Origin: Archangium violaceum Cb vi76
Lineage (GTDB): Bacteria; Myxococcota; Myxococcia; Myxococcales; Myxococcaceae
Length of the DNA stretch: 64,000 nt
Assembly: GCF_000733295.1 (NCBI RefSeq)
Contig: NZ_JPMI01000352.1
Coordinates: 1 to 64,000 of the forward strand
Reading direction: 5' to 3'
The number at the start of each line of letters is the position of its first letter. Within the stretch, counting starts at the first letter, position 1. The notes under the pieces are model-generated. The model saw only the letters and a list, made by a program, of their open reading frames with translations, searched no databases and was not told the DNA's origin. This document shows, piece by piece, positions 32,715-41,336 of the stretch. The translations under genes and the position numbers were made by a program.

Positions 32715-35588
32715 ATGGGCCCCGTGGATCCCGCCGCCGTGCGGCTGCTCGACGAGAACGCCGAGGTGCGCCGTGAGGCGGTGGAGGCCGTGGACACCTC
32801 GGCCGTGCCGGGCCGCTTCGCCCTGCGACAGGCGCTGCTGACGGACGAGGACGCCGAGGTCCGCGCCTCCGCCGCGCGCCGGTTGGGGGAGCTCCGGGAT
32901 GGGCACTTCGTCCCGGCGCTGCTCGAGGCCCTGGGAGACCCCATGCCCGCCGTGCGCGACCGGGTCTGGCGTGCCCTGGCCCGGCTGGGTGCGGAGGTGT
33001 TGCTGACACGGGTACCCCGCGCCCTTCACGAGGAGCCGGTCTGGTGGGTGCGCCGCGCGGCGATCCGGGCCGCGGCCTCGGTGGCGGGCCCGGGGGCCCT
33101 GGAGCTCCTGCTGGAGGCGCTGGAGGACCCCTTCTGGCGGGTGCGCAACGCGGCGGTGCAGGCCCTGGCCTGGCTGGGAGAGGCGGACGAGCGGGTGCGG
33201 CAGCGGGTGCGCACCGCCGCGGACGGTTCCCGGAAGGGCGCGGTGAAGGCCTCCGCCGCGTACCTCGAGGGCGTGTGGGGTGGCGCGGCGGCTCCGGGTG
33301 GGTTCCCGTTGCCCGCGCCCGGGCAGTCCCAGGGACCGGCGGGGCCTCTCGACAACGAGGATCCGGCGGTGGTGACGGCGCGGCTCGAGCGGATGCCCGC
33401 CTCGGACGTGCCCGTGTCCGAGCTGGTGAAGTGGCTCGGAGATCCCCACGAGCCGCTGCGGGCCCTGGCCCGGCGGCGTCTGCGCGAGCGGAGGGAGCCG
33501 GAGGCCTTCCGGCTCGCGCTGCGATGGTTGGACGAGCCGCGCGTCCCCCATGCCGCGGACGAGGTGCGGGCCCTGCTCGAGCGGCTCGACGTGGACGAGG
33601 TGGCGCTCGCTTCCCGGATTCTCGACGAGCCGCCGAGGCCGGGCGCGGTGGGGCTGGCGGCGTGGGTGGCCGCGCGCAGGGCGCACGGGGGGCTGCTGGA
33701 GCGGGTCCGTCCCCTGGCCCGTCACGCCGAGCCCCCGGTGCGGCGCGCGGCGCTCTCGGGGCTCGTGCATGACCCGGAGAGCCGGGCCGTGGTCCTGTCC
33801 GCGCTCGAGGACTCCGACGAGACGGTGCGCGAAGAGGTCCTCTCCGCGTGGGCGCGGCGGCCCGTGGCCCCGGAGGCGCTCGAGGCCCATGCCCGTGCGC
33901 TGGTGGCGTTCGCGCCGGGTGCGCGCTCTCCGCGTGAGCGCCGGGCCGTGGCGGAGGCGGCGGCCTTCCTGGAGGACGAGCTCCCGCTGGCCCGGGCCTT
34001 GGAGGACGAGGACCCGTCCATTCGCGCGGTGGCGTTGGCGGCGCTGGCCCGGCTCGGGGTGCTCTCCGAAGCGGAGCTGCGCGCGGCGTCCGTGCACGAG
34101 GATCCGTGGATTCGCGCCGCCGTGTTGGACGCGGAGTCGGCGAAGTCCGTGTGCGCGAGCGACCCGGACCCGTGGGTACGCCGCGCGGCGATGGGGCTCC
34201 TCGTGTCGTGCCGGCACGAGCTGTCCGCCCCGGAGTCGCGCGCCGTGGCGCTCCTGGGCGCGGGTTCGCCGGACCCGTGGATCCGCGCCCGTGCGGCCGG
34301 GCTGCTCCAGGCGGAGGGCGAGCGGGAGGAACTGGGCGCGCTGCTTCGCCTGTCGCTCGACGCGTCGCCCATGGTGAGGGCCGCGGCGGCCTCGGCCCTG
34401 GAGGCATGTGACGCGCTCGACGCGCGGCTGGCGGACCTGCTGCACGGCCCCGGCGCGGAGCGGACCGGGGACCTCCGTGTCTCCGCATACACGTGGTTGC
34501 TCCGCCGGGCGGACGACGCCGCTTTCGAGCACCTGTGCGCCGCGTTGCGTGACGCCTCCGAGCCGGAGCGGGTGGCCTCGCACCTGGAGGCGCTGACGCT
34601 CGTCTTCCCCGACGAGGCCTTCGCGCGGGCGCCCGACCTCGAGCCGCGGCGGCCCACGCGTTCGCGGCGTGCGCAGGCGGGCCCGGTGCGCACGGCACCC
34701 GAGTCCCCGGCACACTCCTCCCGGCGGCTCCTGGGACGGACGGGGTTGAGCGTCTCGCCGCTCGTGCTCTCGGGAGCCCACGGCTTGCCAGCCAGCGCGC
34801 TGGCCGAGGCCCATGAGGCCGGGGTGAACGCGTTCTTCTGGGAGCCGCGCTACATGGAGCTCACGCGCTTCCTGCGCTCGGGCCGGACCCGGAGGGAGGG
34901 GCTCGTGGTGGTGGCGGGCACGTACCACTCGGGCGCCGAGGCCATCCGCCGGGACGTGCGGGCCGCGCTGCGCCTGCTGCGCACGCAGCACCTGGACGTC
35001 TTCCTGTTGTTCTGGGTGCGCTCGCGCGAGCGGCTGGACGCGGAGAACTTCGAGGCGCTCGAGGCCCTGCGCGCCGAGGGCCGCATCCGCGCCTTCGGCT
35101 TCTCCACCCACCACCGGGAGCTCGCGCTGGAGGCCTTGCGTCAGCACCCCTGGCCGGTGGTGATGACGCGCCACAGCGCCGCGCACCCGGGCGCGGAGGC
35201 GGCGCTCTTCCCCGAGGCCCTCGCGCGCGGGACGGGGGTGCTGACCTTCACGGCCACCTGCTACGGGCGCCTCTTGAGGCCCGCGCCGGGCGAGCCCCCG
35301 GACCTGCCGCTGCCTGACGCCGTGGACTGTTACCGCTATGCGCTGTCCCAGCCCGGAGTGGGGGCGTGCCTCAGTGCGCCGCGCAACCACCGGGAGCTGA
35401 AGCAGAACCTGGCGGTGCTCGAGCGCCCCTGGATGATGCCGGACGTGCTGGCGGCGATGCGCGCCCATGGCGAGCGCGTGCGTGCGGGCAACCAGCGCTT
35501 CAACGCCCTCGTGCGTCAGGCCCCGGGCGGCACGCGCGACACCCTGCTGGCGCTGCTCGATGACGAGCCTGGTGGAGTGTCCGACTAG
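32715..35588 (+). CDS. HEAT-repeat protein fused to degenerate aldo/keto-reductase domain, 957 aa
   Basis: Residues 1-660 are HEAT-like helical repeats (ALGDPMPAVRDRVWRALARLG, ALEDPFWRVRNAAVQALAWLG, DPDPWVRRAAMGLLVS and others). Residues about 672-957 follow the aldo/keto-reductase fold: RRLLGRTGLSVSPLVLSG, AHEAGVNAFFWEPRYME with the Tyr position kept, IRRDVRAALRLLRTQHLDVFLL, AFGFSTHHRELALEAL. The His of the usual LLHWP motif is replaced (FLLFWVRS) and the catalytic Lys is not evident, so the domain may bind a ligand without catalysis. Its stop (TAG, 35586-35588) lies inside the inverted-repeat element, so the true C-terminus may have been replaced. Confidence 0.75.
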   Translation: MGPVDPAAVRLLDENAEVRREAVEAVDTSAVPGRFALRQALLTDEDAEVRASAARRLGELRDGHFVPALLEALGDPMPAVRDRVWRALARLGAEVLLTRVPRALHEEPVWWVRRAAIRAAASVAGPGALELLLEALEDPFWRVRNAAVQALAWLGEADERVRQRVRTAADGSRKGAVKASAAYLEGVWGGAAAPGGFPLPAPGQSQGPAGPLDNEDPAVVTARLERMPASDVPVSELVKWLGDPHEPLRALARRRLRERREPEAFRLALRWLDEPRVPHAADEVRALLERLDVDEVALASRILDEPPRPGAVGLAAWVAARRAHGGLLERVRPLARHAEPPVRRAALSGLVHDPESRAVVLSALEDSDETVREEVLSAWARRPVAPEALEAHARALVAFAPGARSPRERRAVAEAAAFLEDELPLARALEDEDPSIRAVALAALARLGVLSEAELRAASVHEDPWIRAAVLDAESAKSVCASDPDPWVRRAAMGLLVSCRHELSAPESRAVALLGAGSPDPWIRARAAGLLQAEGEREELGALLRLSLDASPMVRAAAASALEACDALDARLADLLHGPGAERTGDLRVSAYTWLLRRADDAAFEHLCAALRDASEPERVASHLEALTLVFPDEAFARAPDLEPRRPTRSRRAQAGPVRTAPESPAHSSRRLLGRTGLSVSPLVLSGAHGLPASALAEAHEAGVNAFFWEPRYMELTRFLRSGRTRREGLVVVAGTYHSGAEAIRRDVRAALRLLRTQHLDVFLLFWVRSRERLDAENFEALEALRAEGRIRAFGFSTHHRELALEALRQHPWPVVMTRHSAAHPGAEAALFPEALARGTGVLTFTATCYGRLLRPAPGEPPDLPLPDAVDCYRYALSQPGVGACLSAPRNHRELKQNLAVLERPWMMPDVLAAMRAHGERVRAGNQRFNALVRQAPGGTRDTLLALLDDEPGGVSD

Positions 35589-35834
35589 TTTTTCAACATG
35601 GTCCTGGAGCGAAGAAAGATGCGGCCTCCGGGCACGAGTCCGAGCAACTTGTCCGACAGTCGGACAAGTTCGAGCAGCGCGCGACCGGAAGGTGCTTCCA
35701 GGACGGGATTCTGGCTTGAGCGCGCACGGTCTTCGCTATCGTCTCCGCGAGGTGGACAGGCCCTCGGGGGGCGGCACGCTCCCAATGGTGCGGGCCTCTC
35801 CCGACTATGTTGAAAAACCAGTCGGACACTCCAC
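35572..35834. mobile_element. 263-bp MITE-like element with 28-bp terminal inverted repeats
   Basis: The left end (35572-35599, opening GTGGAGTGTCCGACTAG) and right end (35807-35834) are inverted repeats matching at 27 of 28 positions. Between them lies a perfect palindrome, AACTTGTCCGAC-A-GTCGGACAAGTT at 35646-35670, which repeats the GTCCGAC core of the termini. No transposase gene is inside and no target duplication is obvious. One end supplies the stop of the HEAT/AKR gene and the other interrupts a minus-strand gene. Confidence 0.65.
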
Positions 35835-35976
35835 TATCGTAGAGGTTGTATTGGAAACCCACCGTGCCGAGCTGCGCGGTGAGGCGCGCCAGGAACGGTG
35901 CCTCCCCCGCTTCGAGCCGCCCGAGATCCTCCGTCTGCACGAAGGCGACGTTCATCCATTTCTCATCTGGGCGCAC
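35593..35976 (-). pseudogene. Gene fragment truncated by the inverted-repeat element
   Basis: Only about 47 residues (MNVAFVQTEDLGRLEAGEAP to NLYDS) precede the element; the frame then runs through element DNA to a stop at 35593 and the tail has no coding character. The fragment begins directly after the stop of the 229-residue gene on the same strand (GTG at 35976 or ATG at 35955), so it was probably the next gene of that operon. The rest of the gene is not found on the other side of the element, implying a deletion or rearrangement. Confidence 0.6.
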
Positions 35977-36666
35977 TCACCTTCTCCGGCGCAGGTTGCC
36001 TTCGTACTCCGCCAGGGCCTCTCGTTGTTCCGGTGTAGCGATGTCGCGGGTGGCCGCGAGAAGGGGGTCCATCTGGTATCCCGCGAAGTCGTTGAGCGCC
36101 TCGACCACCGCCTCAGCCCAGTCGTAGGGGCCGGTGGCAGGTGAGAGGCTGCGGAACCAGGCCGGGAGCACTTCTGCCCAGTCCACGCCGACCTGCCATG
36201 AGCCGGCCTCGTCAGCGAAGAAGATGATGTTGACCTCGCAGCGGTCGATCTGGCGCATCAGGTCGATGAGAAGACCGAGCCCCTCGCGGGCCGTGTCGAT
36301 CTCTCCTGCTCGCTCCGCCCTCATGCAGGCATCGAGCAGTCGCGAGTGCTCCGCGATGAAGGTTTCGGTGCCATGCGACTTCTCCATGAAGTTGCGCGAG
36401 CTCACCATGAAGTCCTGGTAGTAGCGCCCGGCGAGGCTCTCGTGATGGAAGCGACGGATGCTGTGAAGCAGGCCGGGCTCTGCTCGGCCGTCCGCGACGA
36501 CATCCTCCAGGCGGACGTAGTTGGCGATGAGCTCGGGGAAGGCCTCATCCGGCAGCAGGCCGATGGCGCGGTCCAGCCAGACACGGAGCCCGGTGCCATC
36601 GAGATTGTGAGCATGGGCGCGCACCTTGGCGCGGTCGAACCGGGGCATCTTCTCGCGGCGGTTCAT
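35977..36666 (-). CDS. Orphan immunity-like protein, 229 aa
   Basis: I do not recognise the family. It is a soluble, mostly helical protein with many acidic residues (DRAIGLLPDEAFPELIANY, EALNDFAGYQMDPLLAATRD) and no signal peptide. Its ATG overlaps, as ATGA, the stop of a short upstream frame (36663-36833) that looks like the C-terminal end of a toxin. That coupling is the same as in the toxin/immunity pairs at 24-26 kb and 37-42 kb, so an immunity role is inferred by context. Confidence 0.6.
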   Translation of the reverse strand: MNRREKMPRFDRAKVRAHAHNLDGTGLRVWLDRAIGLLPDEAFPELIANYVRLEDVVADGRAEPGLLHSIRRFHHESLAGRYYQDFMVSSRNFMEKSHGTETFIAEHSRLLDACMRAERAGEIDTAREGLGLLIDLMRQIDRCEVNIIFFADEAGSWQVGVDWAEVLPAWFRSLSPATGPYDWAEAVVEALNDFAGYQMDPLLAATRDIATPEQREALAEYEGNLRRRR

Positions 36667-36833
36667 CGGTCAAACGCCGCCTTGGCTCGGACCATGTGGA
36701 AGCCCTTCGGTCGCCAACCGTCGAACCGGGCTCCCAGCGCGTCGGGAGCGTCGTCGTATATCTCCATGCGCCTCAGGTAGTACACCTGCCGCGCACCCCC
36801 TTCCAGGACCCGCTGTGTCCTGTGACAACTCAC
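36663..36833 (-). pseudogene. Truncated toxin C-terminus upstream of immunity-like gene
   Basis: A 56-residue frame from GTG at 36833, with an in-frame stop two codons before it. It reads like a domain end rather than a start: TQRVLEGGARQVYYLRRM, then ALGARFDGWRPKGFHMV and KAAFDR. It has no start signal and no SD. The ATGA overlap with the next gene indicates the original gene order toxin-immunity. The upstream part of the toxin is gone. Confidence 0.55.
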
Positions 36834-37204
36834 GTCATGTCACGACGGGAGCTGATAGCCACGGCAAGCGAGTCCCCGCCCGTGATTCGTGCCCACGAAC
36901 TGGCGCGCCTGCTGTTGGTGGAGCGCCGTGTCCGCCTGGCGCCAACTCCTCCAGTCCGCTGGCACACGACATGGCGGCGCGAACCGCAACTGTCCCGGGC
37001 GGGGCGTCCCCGCTGACGAGCGAGTGGCCTCGGTCCCTTCCGGAGTCTCTTGGAAGCACAACCGCCCAAGAAGATTGCGCGTGCCCGGCCTACCCGGAAA
37101 GAAGGCAGGTGATTGCCGTGTGTGATAGTCGTCCTGTCGGAGTGAACGGGTATTGCTTGCTTGGGCGCCGCCGTTTGGGGGGGGGCTTCCGGAGGGTGCG
37201 CACG
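36834..37204. other. Intergenic region between toxin remnant and next toxin operon
   Basis: 371 bases without a convincing gene on either strand; open frames here overlap each other and lack coding character. It contains a G9 run near 37167-37176. GGAGG at 37191-37195 is the ribosome-binding site of the gene at 37205. The promoter of the 37-42 kb operon should lie here. Confidence 0.4.
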
Positions 37205-37450
37205 ATGAGGACTCACCCCTGGGCCGTGTTGCTGCCGTGCCTCTGTCCAGGGCTGGGCGGGGCGATGGATTCTCCCTCGCCCGACAGCGAGTCTCCCCTG
37301 GACCTGTACTCGGGCCAGGTGCGCTGGCGCTTCGGCCACGAGCTGTACGCGCTGGCCGAGGGCGGCACGCTGCTGTTTCCGGAGGCGGATGGGGCATTGC
37401 GCCCGGGTGCCTTCGCCTCGCTGGGCCTGGGGGTGGACAATGCGCGCTGA
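37205..37450 (+). CDS. Small exported protein preceding the toxin gene, 81 aa
   Basis: The ATG at 37205 has GGAGG nine bases upstream. The product starts with a short hydrophobic signal-like segment (WAVLLPCLCPGLGGAM) and continues as a soluble peptide (PLDLYSGQVRWRFGHELYALAEGGTLLF) ending GLGVDNAR. Its stop overlaps the toxin start by 11 bases. It takes the position that sitB holds in Sit operons of M. xanthus, but I cannot confirm homology; it could also be the truncated front of a longer gene. Longer frames starting at 36626 are not supported. Confidence 0.55.
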   Translation: MRTHPWAVLLPCLCPGLGGAMDSPSPDSESPLDLYSGQVRWRFGHELYALAEGGTLLFPEADGALRPGAFASLGLGVDNAR

Positions 37451-39785
37451 GGCGTGGGCGCCCAGGTGGGCGGCGCTGCTGGGGGCCGTGCTGCTCTCCA
37501 CCGGCTGCGTCACGCTCGCGCCGCGACAGGGCGGAAGCACTGCGCGGGCCCCTCACGCCCTGTCCTCGCTGCGGGAGGCGGGCGCCACGGCCCCCTCACT
37601 CGAGGCGCCCTCCCCTGTTGCCCCTCCGGAGGCAGGCGAGCACGCCTTCTCCTCCGAGGCGGGCGAGCAGGAGCGGCTGCACCGCCGCCGCAGCGCCCGC
37701 GGGCTGGGCCCGGACGCGGCGCTGGCGAGCGCGGGCCAGACGCCCGCGTCCGCGGTGGCCAGCGAGGGGTCTGCCCCCCAGGAGCCGCCCTCGTGCGGAG
37801 GGCAGGCCCTGCCGCCGGGCTGGCCCGACTTCGCCGCCGGCGACAGCGAAGCGCTCCTCGCCCCCTTCCTCACGTGCACCTCGCCCGCCGAATACGTCGC
37901 GCTGCAGGAGCGTGTGGACATGCCCCGGCTGGTGGAGTCGCTGACGGACTGGGATGCCGTGCGGCTCGGCTCGCTGGGGCCCGTGCGAGAGGACGCCGCC
38001 GGCCTTCTCAACCGCAAGCGTCTCGCATTCCTCCTCCATGCCACCGAAAAGTATGGAGTCGCCCATGCCGAGGTGTTCGTCCGCTACCTCCTCGACTCGG
38101 CCCATGACGATGAGCTGCGGGAAATCTTCTTCTGGCTGGCCCAGGACAAGCGGCTGGACACCACACTGGGGCTGATGTCCAGGGCCCGTGCCGAGCTGGA
38201 GGCGCGCGGCCTGAAGCTCTCGGCCCGGCCGGACAGGGACTTCCAACCCGGAGACCTGATGCGGGGGGCAGGCCGCGCCGTCTCCGACCTGCTCACCCAC
38301 GAGCAGGCGAAGAATGCCTGGTACACCCACTACTCCCGGCAACGAGGCCAGCTCCCACCGTCCTACCAGGAGGACCTCGACGAGGTGGAACAGGAGGCGG
38401 CCAGGCAGCACTACTCGGCGGGCAACGTGCTGCTGGGCAGCGTGGACCACGTCACCTTCGGCGTGCCGCTGGGCTTCTACTACCTCGCGGCGGGTACGGG
38501 CCACGGGCTGTACTCGCTGACTCAGGGCGAGTACGAGCAGGCCATTCGCGAGCTGACGCCCCTCACGCTGCTGGCAACTGTGTACGTGGGTGGCAAGGGC
38601 GTGCGCACCCTCTACGAGGCCCGGGGGGGAGGAGCCGGACTCCAGCGCGGACTCGAGACGGTGCGGGTGCGAGTGAGTCTGCTCGCGGAGAGGACGCGGG
38701 AGTTGCAAGCACGGCTGGGCGCGGGCGTGGAGGGCATGCGAGAGCTGGCCCGCTACATACGAGCCAGACGTGAGGCGGGACGCTTCGTGGCCGTGGGAGG
38801 CGTGGACGCCGCACTGGCGCTGTACGAAGCGCGAGGGGATGTGGCCAGGGCCCGGCCCCTCATGTCCAAGGCCAGGCCCGGGGCCGCGGGCTCGCCACCC
38901 GTGAAGAGCGCTGAGGGGGCCAGCGCCGGGAAGGCCACCGCCGCGGCGGATGACGCCGCACGCCCCTCTCCGAAGCAGGCCCCTGTCGCGGAGGGGCAGG
39001 GCACCCTGGCCTCGCTGGTGGATGACGGGGTGGGCCACACGCGGGAGGTGGTGGAGGCGAAGCTGGCGGCGGCGGAGCTCGAGGCCACGGGCCCGCGCCT
39101 GCCCAAGGACGTGAAGGTGCTGGAGCAGCACCGCCCTGCCCTCGAAGCCCCACCGCCGGAGGCCCAGGGCAGCCCGCGCTGGCGCGAGTACGTGGAATAC
39201 TACAACAAGCGCTTCAAGGAGGTGGAGAGTGGCACGGCTGCCGAGGGCCCCCTCAAGTGGAAGGGCTACGAGCAGTTGCGCGGGTGGTTTGCCCGGGGGC
39301 TGGCCTTCGAGCGCGACATGGTGAGGCTGCTGAAAGCGGACGCGGAGAAGCCTCGGGCCCAGCGCAGTTTCCTCGGGGATTTCGACAGGCCCCGCATCGA
39401 GATCCAGGTGGGCGTAAGAAAACCGGGCACCGGCCTCCGCTACGCGGACGTGCTCGTCATTGAAGAAGGCGCGCTCGGCGGAGGGCCACGGCGCGTGGAG
39501 TCGTTCAGCTTCAAGAGCCGCGACCTCTCGCAACTAGGAGACAGGGCTCTGGAAGCTCAGATGAAGGTGGACGCGCTCGAGGCCCTGAGACATTACGGCG
39601 AGACGCTGGACATCCGCCGAAAATCCATCCAGTCCATTCTCCCAGCGGGCAGCGAGGTGCAGGTCGTGAGGGTACGCCTCATCTACGAGGGCGGCGATCT
39701 CAAGCCCACGAATGCAAGCTACTTGGATGCGGCTGTGAAGGCGACCGAGTCATCCGTGCCGGGTGTGGAGGTATCGTTCCAATGA
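37440..39785 (+). CDS. Large lipoprotein polymorphic toxin with C-terminal nuclease-like domain, 781 aa
   Basis: The ATG at 37440 begins a lipoprotein signal (WAALLGAVLLSTGC, Cys23). A Pro/Ala-rich spacer leads to a helical N-terminal body (about 150-330), a hydrophobic stretch (NVLLGSVDHVTFGVPLGFYYLA) that could enter a membrane, a long coiled or helical region, and a C-terminal domain with a PD-(D/E)XK-like strand pair: GLRYADVLVIEE (Asp670) and RRVESFSFKSRDL (Glu687, Lys692). The gene is followed at four-base overlap by two tandem immunity-type genes. The build (lipobox, membrane-active middle, variable C-terminal nuclease, coupled immunity) fits a SitA-class toxin delivered by outer-membrane exchange; the class is inferred. 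Confidence 0.7.
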   Translation: MRAEAWAPRWAALLGAVLLSTGCVTLAPRQGGSTARAPHALSSLREAGATAPSLEAPSPVAPPEAGEHAFSSEAGEQERLHRRRSARGLGPDAALASAGQTPASAVASEGSAPQEPPSCGGQALPPGWPDFAAGDSEALLAPFLTCTSPAEYVALQERVDMPRLVESLTDWDAVRLGSLGPVREDAAGLLNRKRLAFLLHATEKYGVAHAEVFVRYLLDSAHDDELREIFFWLAQDKRLDTTLGLMSRARAELEARGLKLSARPDRDFQPGDLMRGAGRAVSDLLTHEQAKNAWYTHYSRQRGQLPPSYQEDLDEVEQEAARQHYSAGNVLLGSVDHVTFGVPLGFYYLAAGTGHGLYSLTQGEYEQAIRELTPLTLLATVYVGGKGVRTLYEARGGGAGLQRGLETVRVRVSLLAERTRELQARLGAGVEGMRELARYIRARREAGRFVAVGGVDAALALYEARGDVARARPLMSKARPGAAGSPPVKSAEGASAGKATAAADDAARPSPKQAPVAEGQGTLASLVDDGVGHTREVVEAKLAAAELEATGPRLPKDVKVLEQHRPALEAPPPEAQGSPRWREYVEYYNKRFKEVESGTAAEGPLKWKGYEQLRGWFARGLAFERDMVRLLKADAEKPRAQRSFLGDFDRPRIEIQVGVRKPGTGLRYADVLVIEEGALGGGPRRVESFSFKSRDLSQLGDRALEAQMKVDALEALRHYGETLDIRRKSIQSILPAGSEVQVVRVRLIYEGGDLKPTNASYLDAAVKATESSVPGVEVSFQ

Positions 39786-41119
39786 AGGTGCTCGAGTTTC
39801 ACGGCCTGAAGGAGGATCACCTTGGGCTCAATTTCAAAGGTTGTTTTGAGCCGCAGGTGGCACGGGAGACCGAGTTGGAGCCCTTGCTTCTTGCTCTTGA
39901 AGAGCACGCCGACGGGTGGATGCCAGACGTCGTTGAAGGCAAGCGGCGACGCAAGTACAACCGTGCCGCCGTATGGAAGGCATTGGAGGAGGATCGCCAC
40001 GAAAGAGTAACGACCATCGGGTTGTATCGGGCGGAGTGGCCTGCGTTGGACATGACGCTGCGGCTCTGGTCCCCACCTCTAGCTCCCGAACTGGACCTCA
40101 CAGTCAAGGTAAAGCCCCTCTCTGTTTTCGCAGAGCAAGCGCACTGTCGCCAATTTATCGAGATGGTGCATGCCTGGGCTTCCCGTTACCGTGTCTCCTA
40201 TGCTGCGGCCCACAGTGCGGATGACGCGGAGTTGGCGGGCTCCCCCCGCTTCGGGCGCGACGAGAAGATTTCTCGTCGGGACGGGGTCGACAAAATCTAC
40301 GAGGTGTTCTGGCTCAACGTCTTCGGACCCAAACTGGTGGAGACGGTTGGCCGCGAGCGCATGTTGTCCACTCCAGCCCACCGGGTGGAGGAACTGCCCA
40401 ACGGCTCCATCCTCCTGGTGACGTGGCCCACAGCGGCGGATTTTGCCAGCAAGGAGGCACGGCTCGCACAGGCCCGCGCTCACGCCCACCTCCGGCCGGA
40501 CCTCGACTTCGACACCATTCTGAGCACCTTGCATGAGCGCAGTGCCATTCTTGCCCCCGTAGAACCCCGCTTCCCGCCGGACCTGGCTCCGCTGCTCTCC
40601 CGTGTGGTGGACCGCGCCCCCAGCTACGAGCGCCAGCGCAGAATCGCTGAACTCAACGCGTGGCGACCACCCGAGCCCGAGGAGTGGCGCCCGGTAGATG
40701 CCGCCCTGCCTTCGGACGTAGAGAATGTAGAGCGCGCTCTCCAGCAGTACAGACTCTACGCCGAGCACCTCGTGGCACTACTGCATTCGGAGGTGCCCTC
40801 AATCTTCGAGGCGACACCCGAGTCCCTCTCGGATGCCGACTTCTACTTCTGGCGGGAGGAGTTCCCGAAAAGTCGCCTTCGGGAGGCCATCGACGAGCAC
40901 GCAGTGCCCGCCATTGGTGCGTACCTGGGTGAAGTGCTGGTGCGCAACCTTGCCGGCAGGTGGATACCGCGCCAGAAGCTTGATGAGGCACAGGTACTGG
41001 TGGGCAACCGCGTCTGGCTTCCGTTCGTCCGAGCCCGTAACTACATGCGCTCTCGACAGTCGCTGTTGGACTGCTCCCTTACGTACCTCTACCGCGTGGC
41101 GGAGCGGTGCCGCGGCTAA
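39782..41119 (+). CDS. Immunity-type protein, tandem copy 1 (DUF3396-related), 445 aa
   Basis: The ATG overlaps the toxin stop (ATGA). The N-terminal 270 residues keep the DUF3396-like plan: MVHAWASRYRVSYAAAHS, AELAGSPRFG, then WLNVFGPKLVETVGRERML and RVEELPNGSILLVTWPT, which parallels WLTFLGQPVLGALGG in the protein at 24124. A second domain of about 170 residues (FYFWREEFPKSRLREAIDEH, QSLLDCSLTYLYRVAERCRG) is extra. No signal peptide, so it acts in the cytoplasm, presumably binding the toxin nuclease domain. It is about the same length and closely similar to the next gene. Confidence 0.7.
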   Translation: MKVLEFHGLKEDHLGLNFKGCFEPQVARETELEPLLLALEEHADGWMPDVVEGKRRRKYNRAAVWKALEEDRHERVTTIGLYRAEWPALDMTLRLWSPPLAPELDLTVKVKPLSVFAEQAHCRQFIEMVHAWASRYRVSYAAAHSADDAELAGSPRFGRDEKISRRDGVDKIYEVFWLNVFGPKLVETVGRERMLSTPAHRVEELPNGSILLVTWPTAADFASKEARLAQARAHAHLRPDLDFDTILSTLHERSAILAPVEPRFPPDLAPLLSRVVDRAPSYERQRRIAELNAWRPPEPEEWRPVDAALPSDVENVERALQQYRLYAEHLVALLHSEVPSIFEATPESLSDADFYFWREEFPKSRLREAIDEHAVPAIGAYLGEVLVRNLAGRWIPRQKLDEAQVLVGNRVWLPFVRARNYMRSRQSLLDCSLTYLYRVAERCRG

Positions 41120-41336
41120 CGGAGAACTGCACCGATGCCGCAGCCATCCTCCCGGCTCTGGCTCCATCCTCACTCCCCGTTTGCCCTTGAGGGGCGTCAT
41201 CCCACTGAGATCGGTGTGTGACCGCCAAGTAGCTTGAGACCATGTGAACCCCGAATTTGGCCCTCCATGGTAGGCGTGCTACGGACGGCAGCGAGCGCAG
41301 CACTGGGCTAGTTCCGAGAGTGGAGGTCCTGTTCCA

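Noticed and set aside
32691-35468. 925-residue open frame on the minus strand
   Set aside because: Shadow of the HEAT/AKR gene.
36626-37204. Upstream extension of the 81-residue exported protein
   Set aside because: Non-coding composition; signal-like start and SD occur only at 37205.
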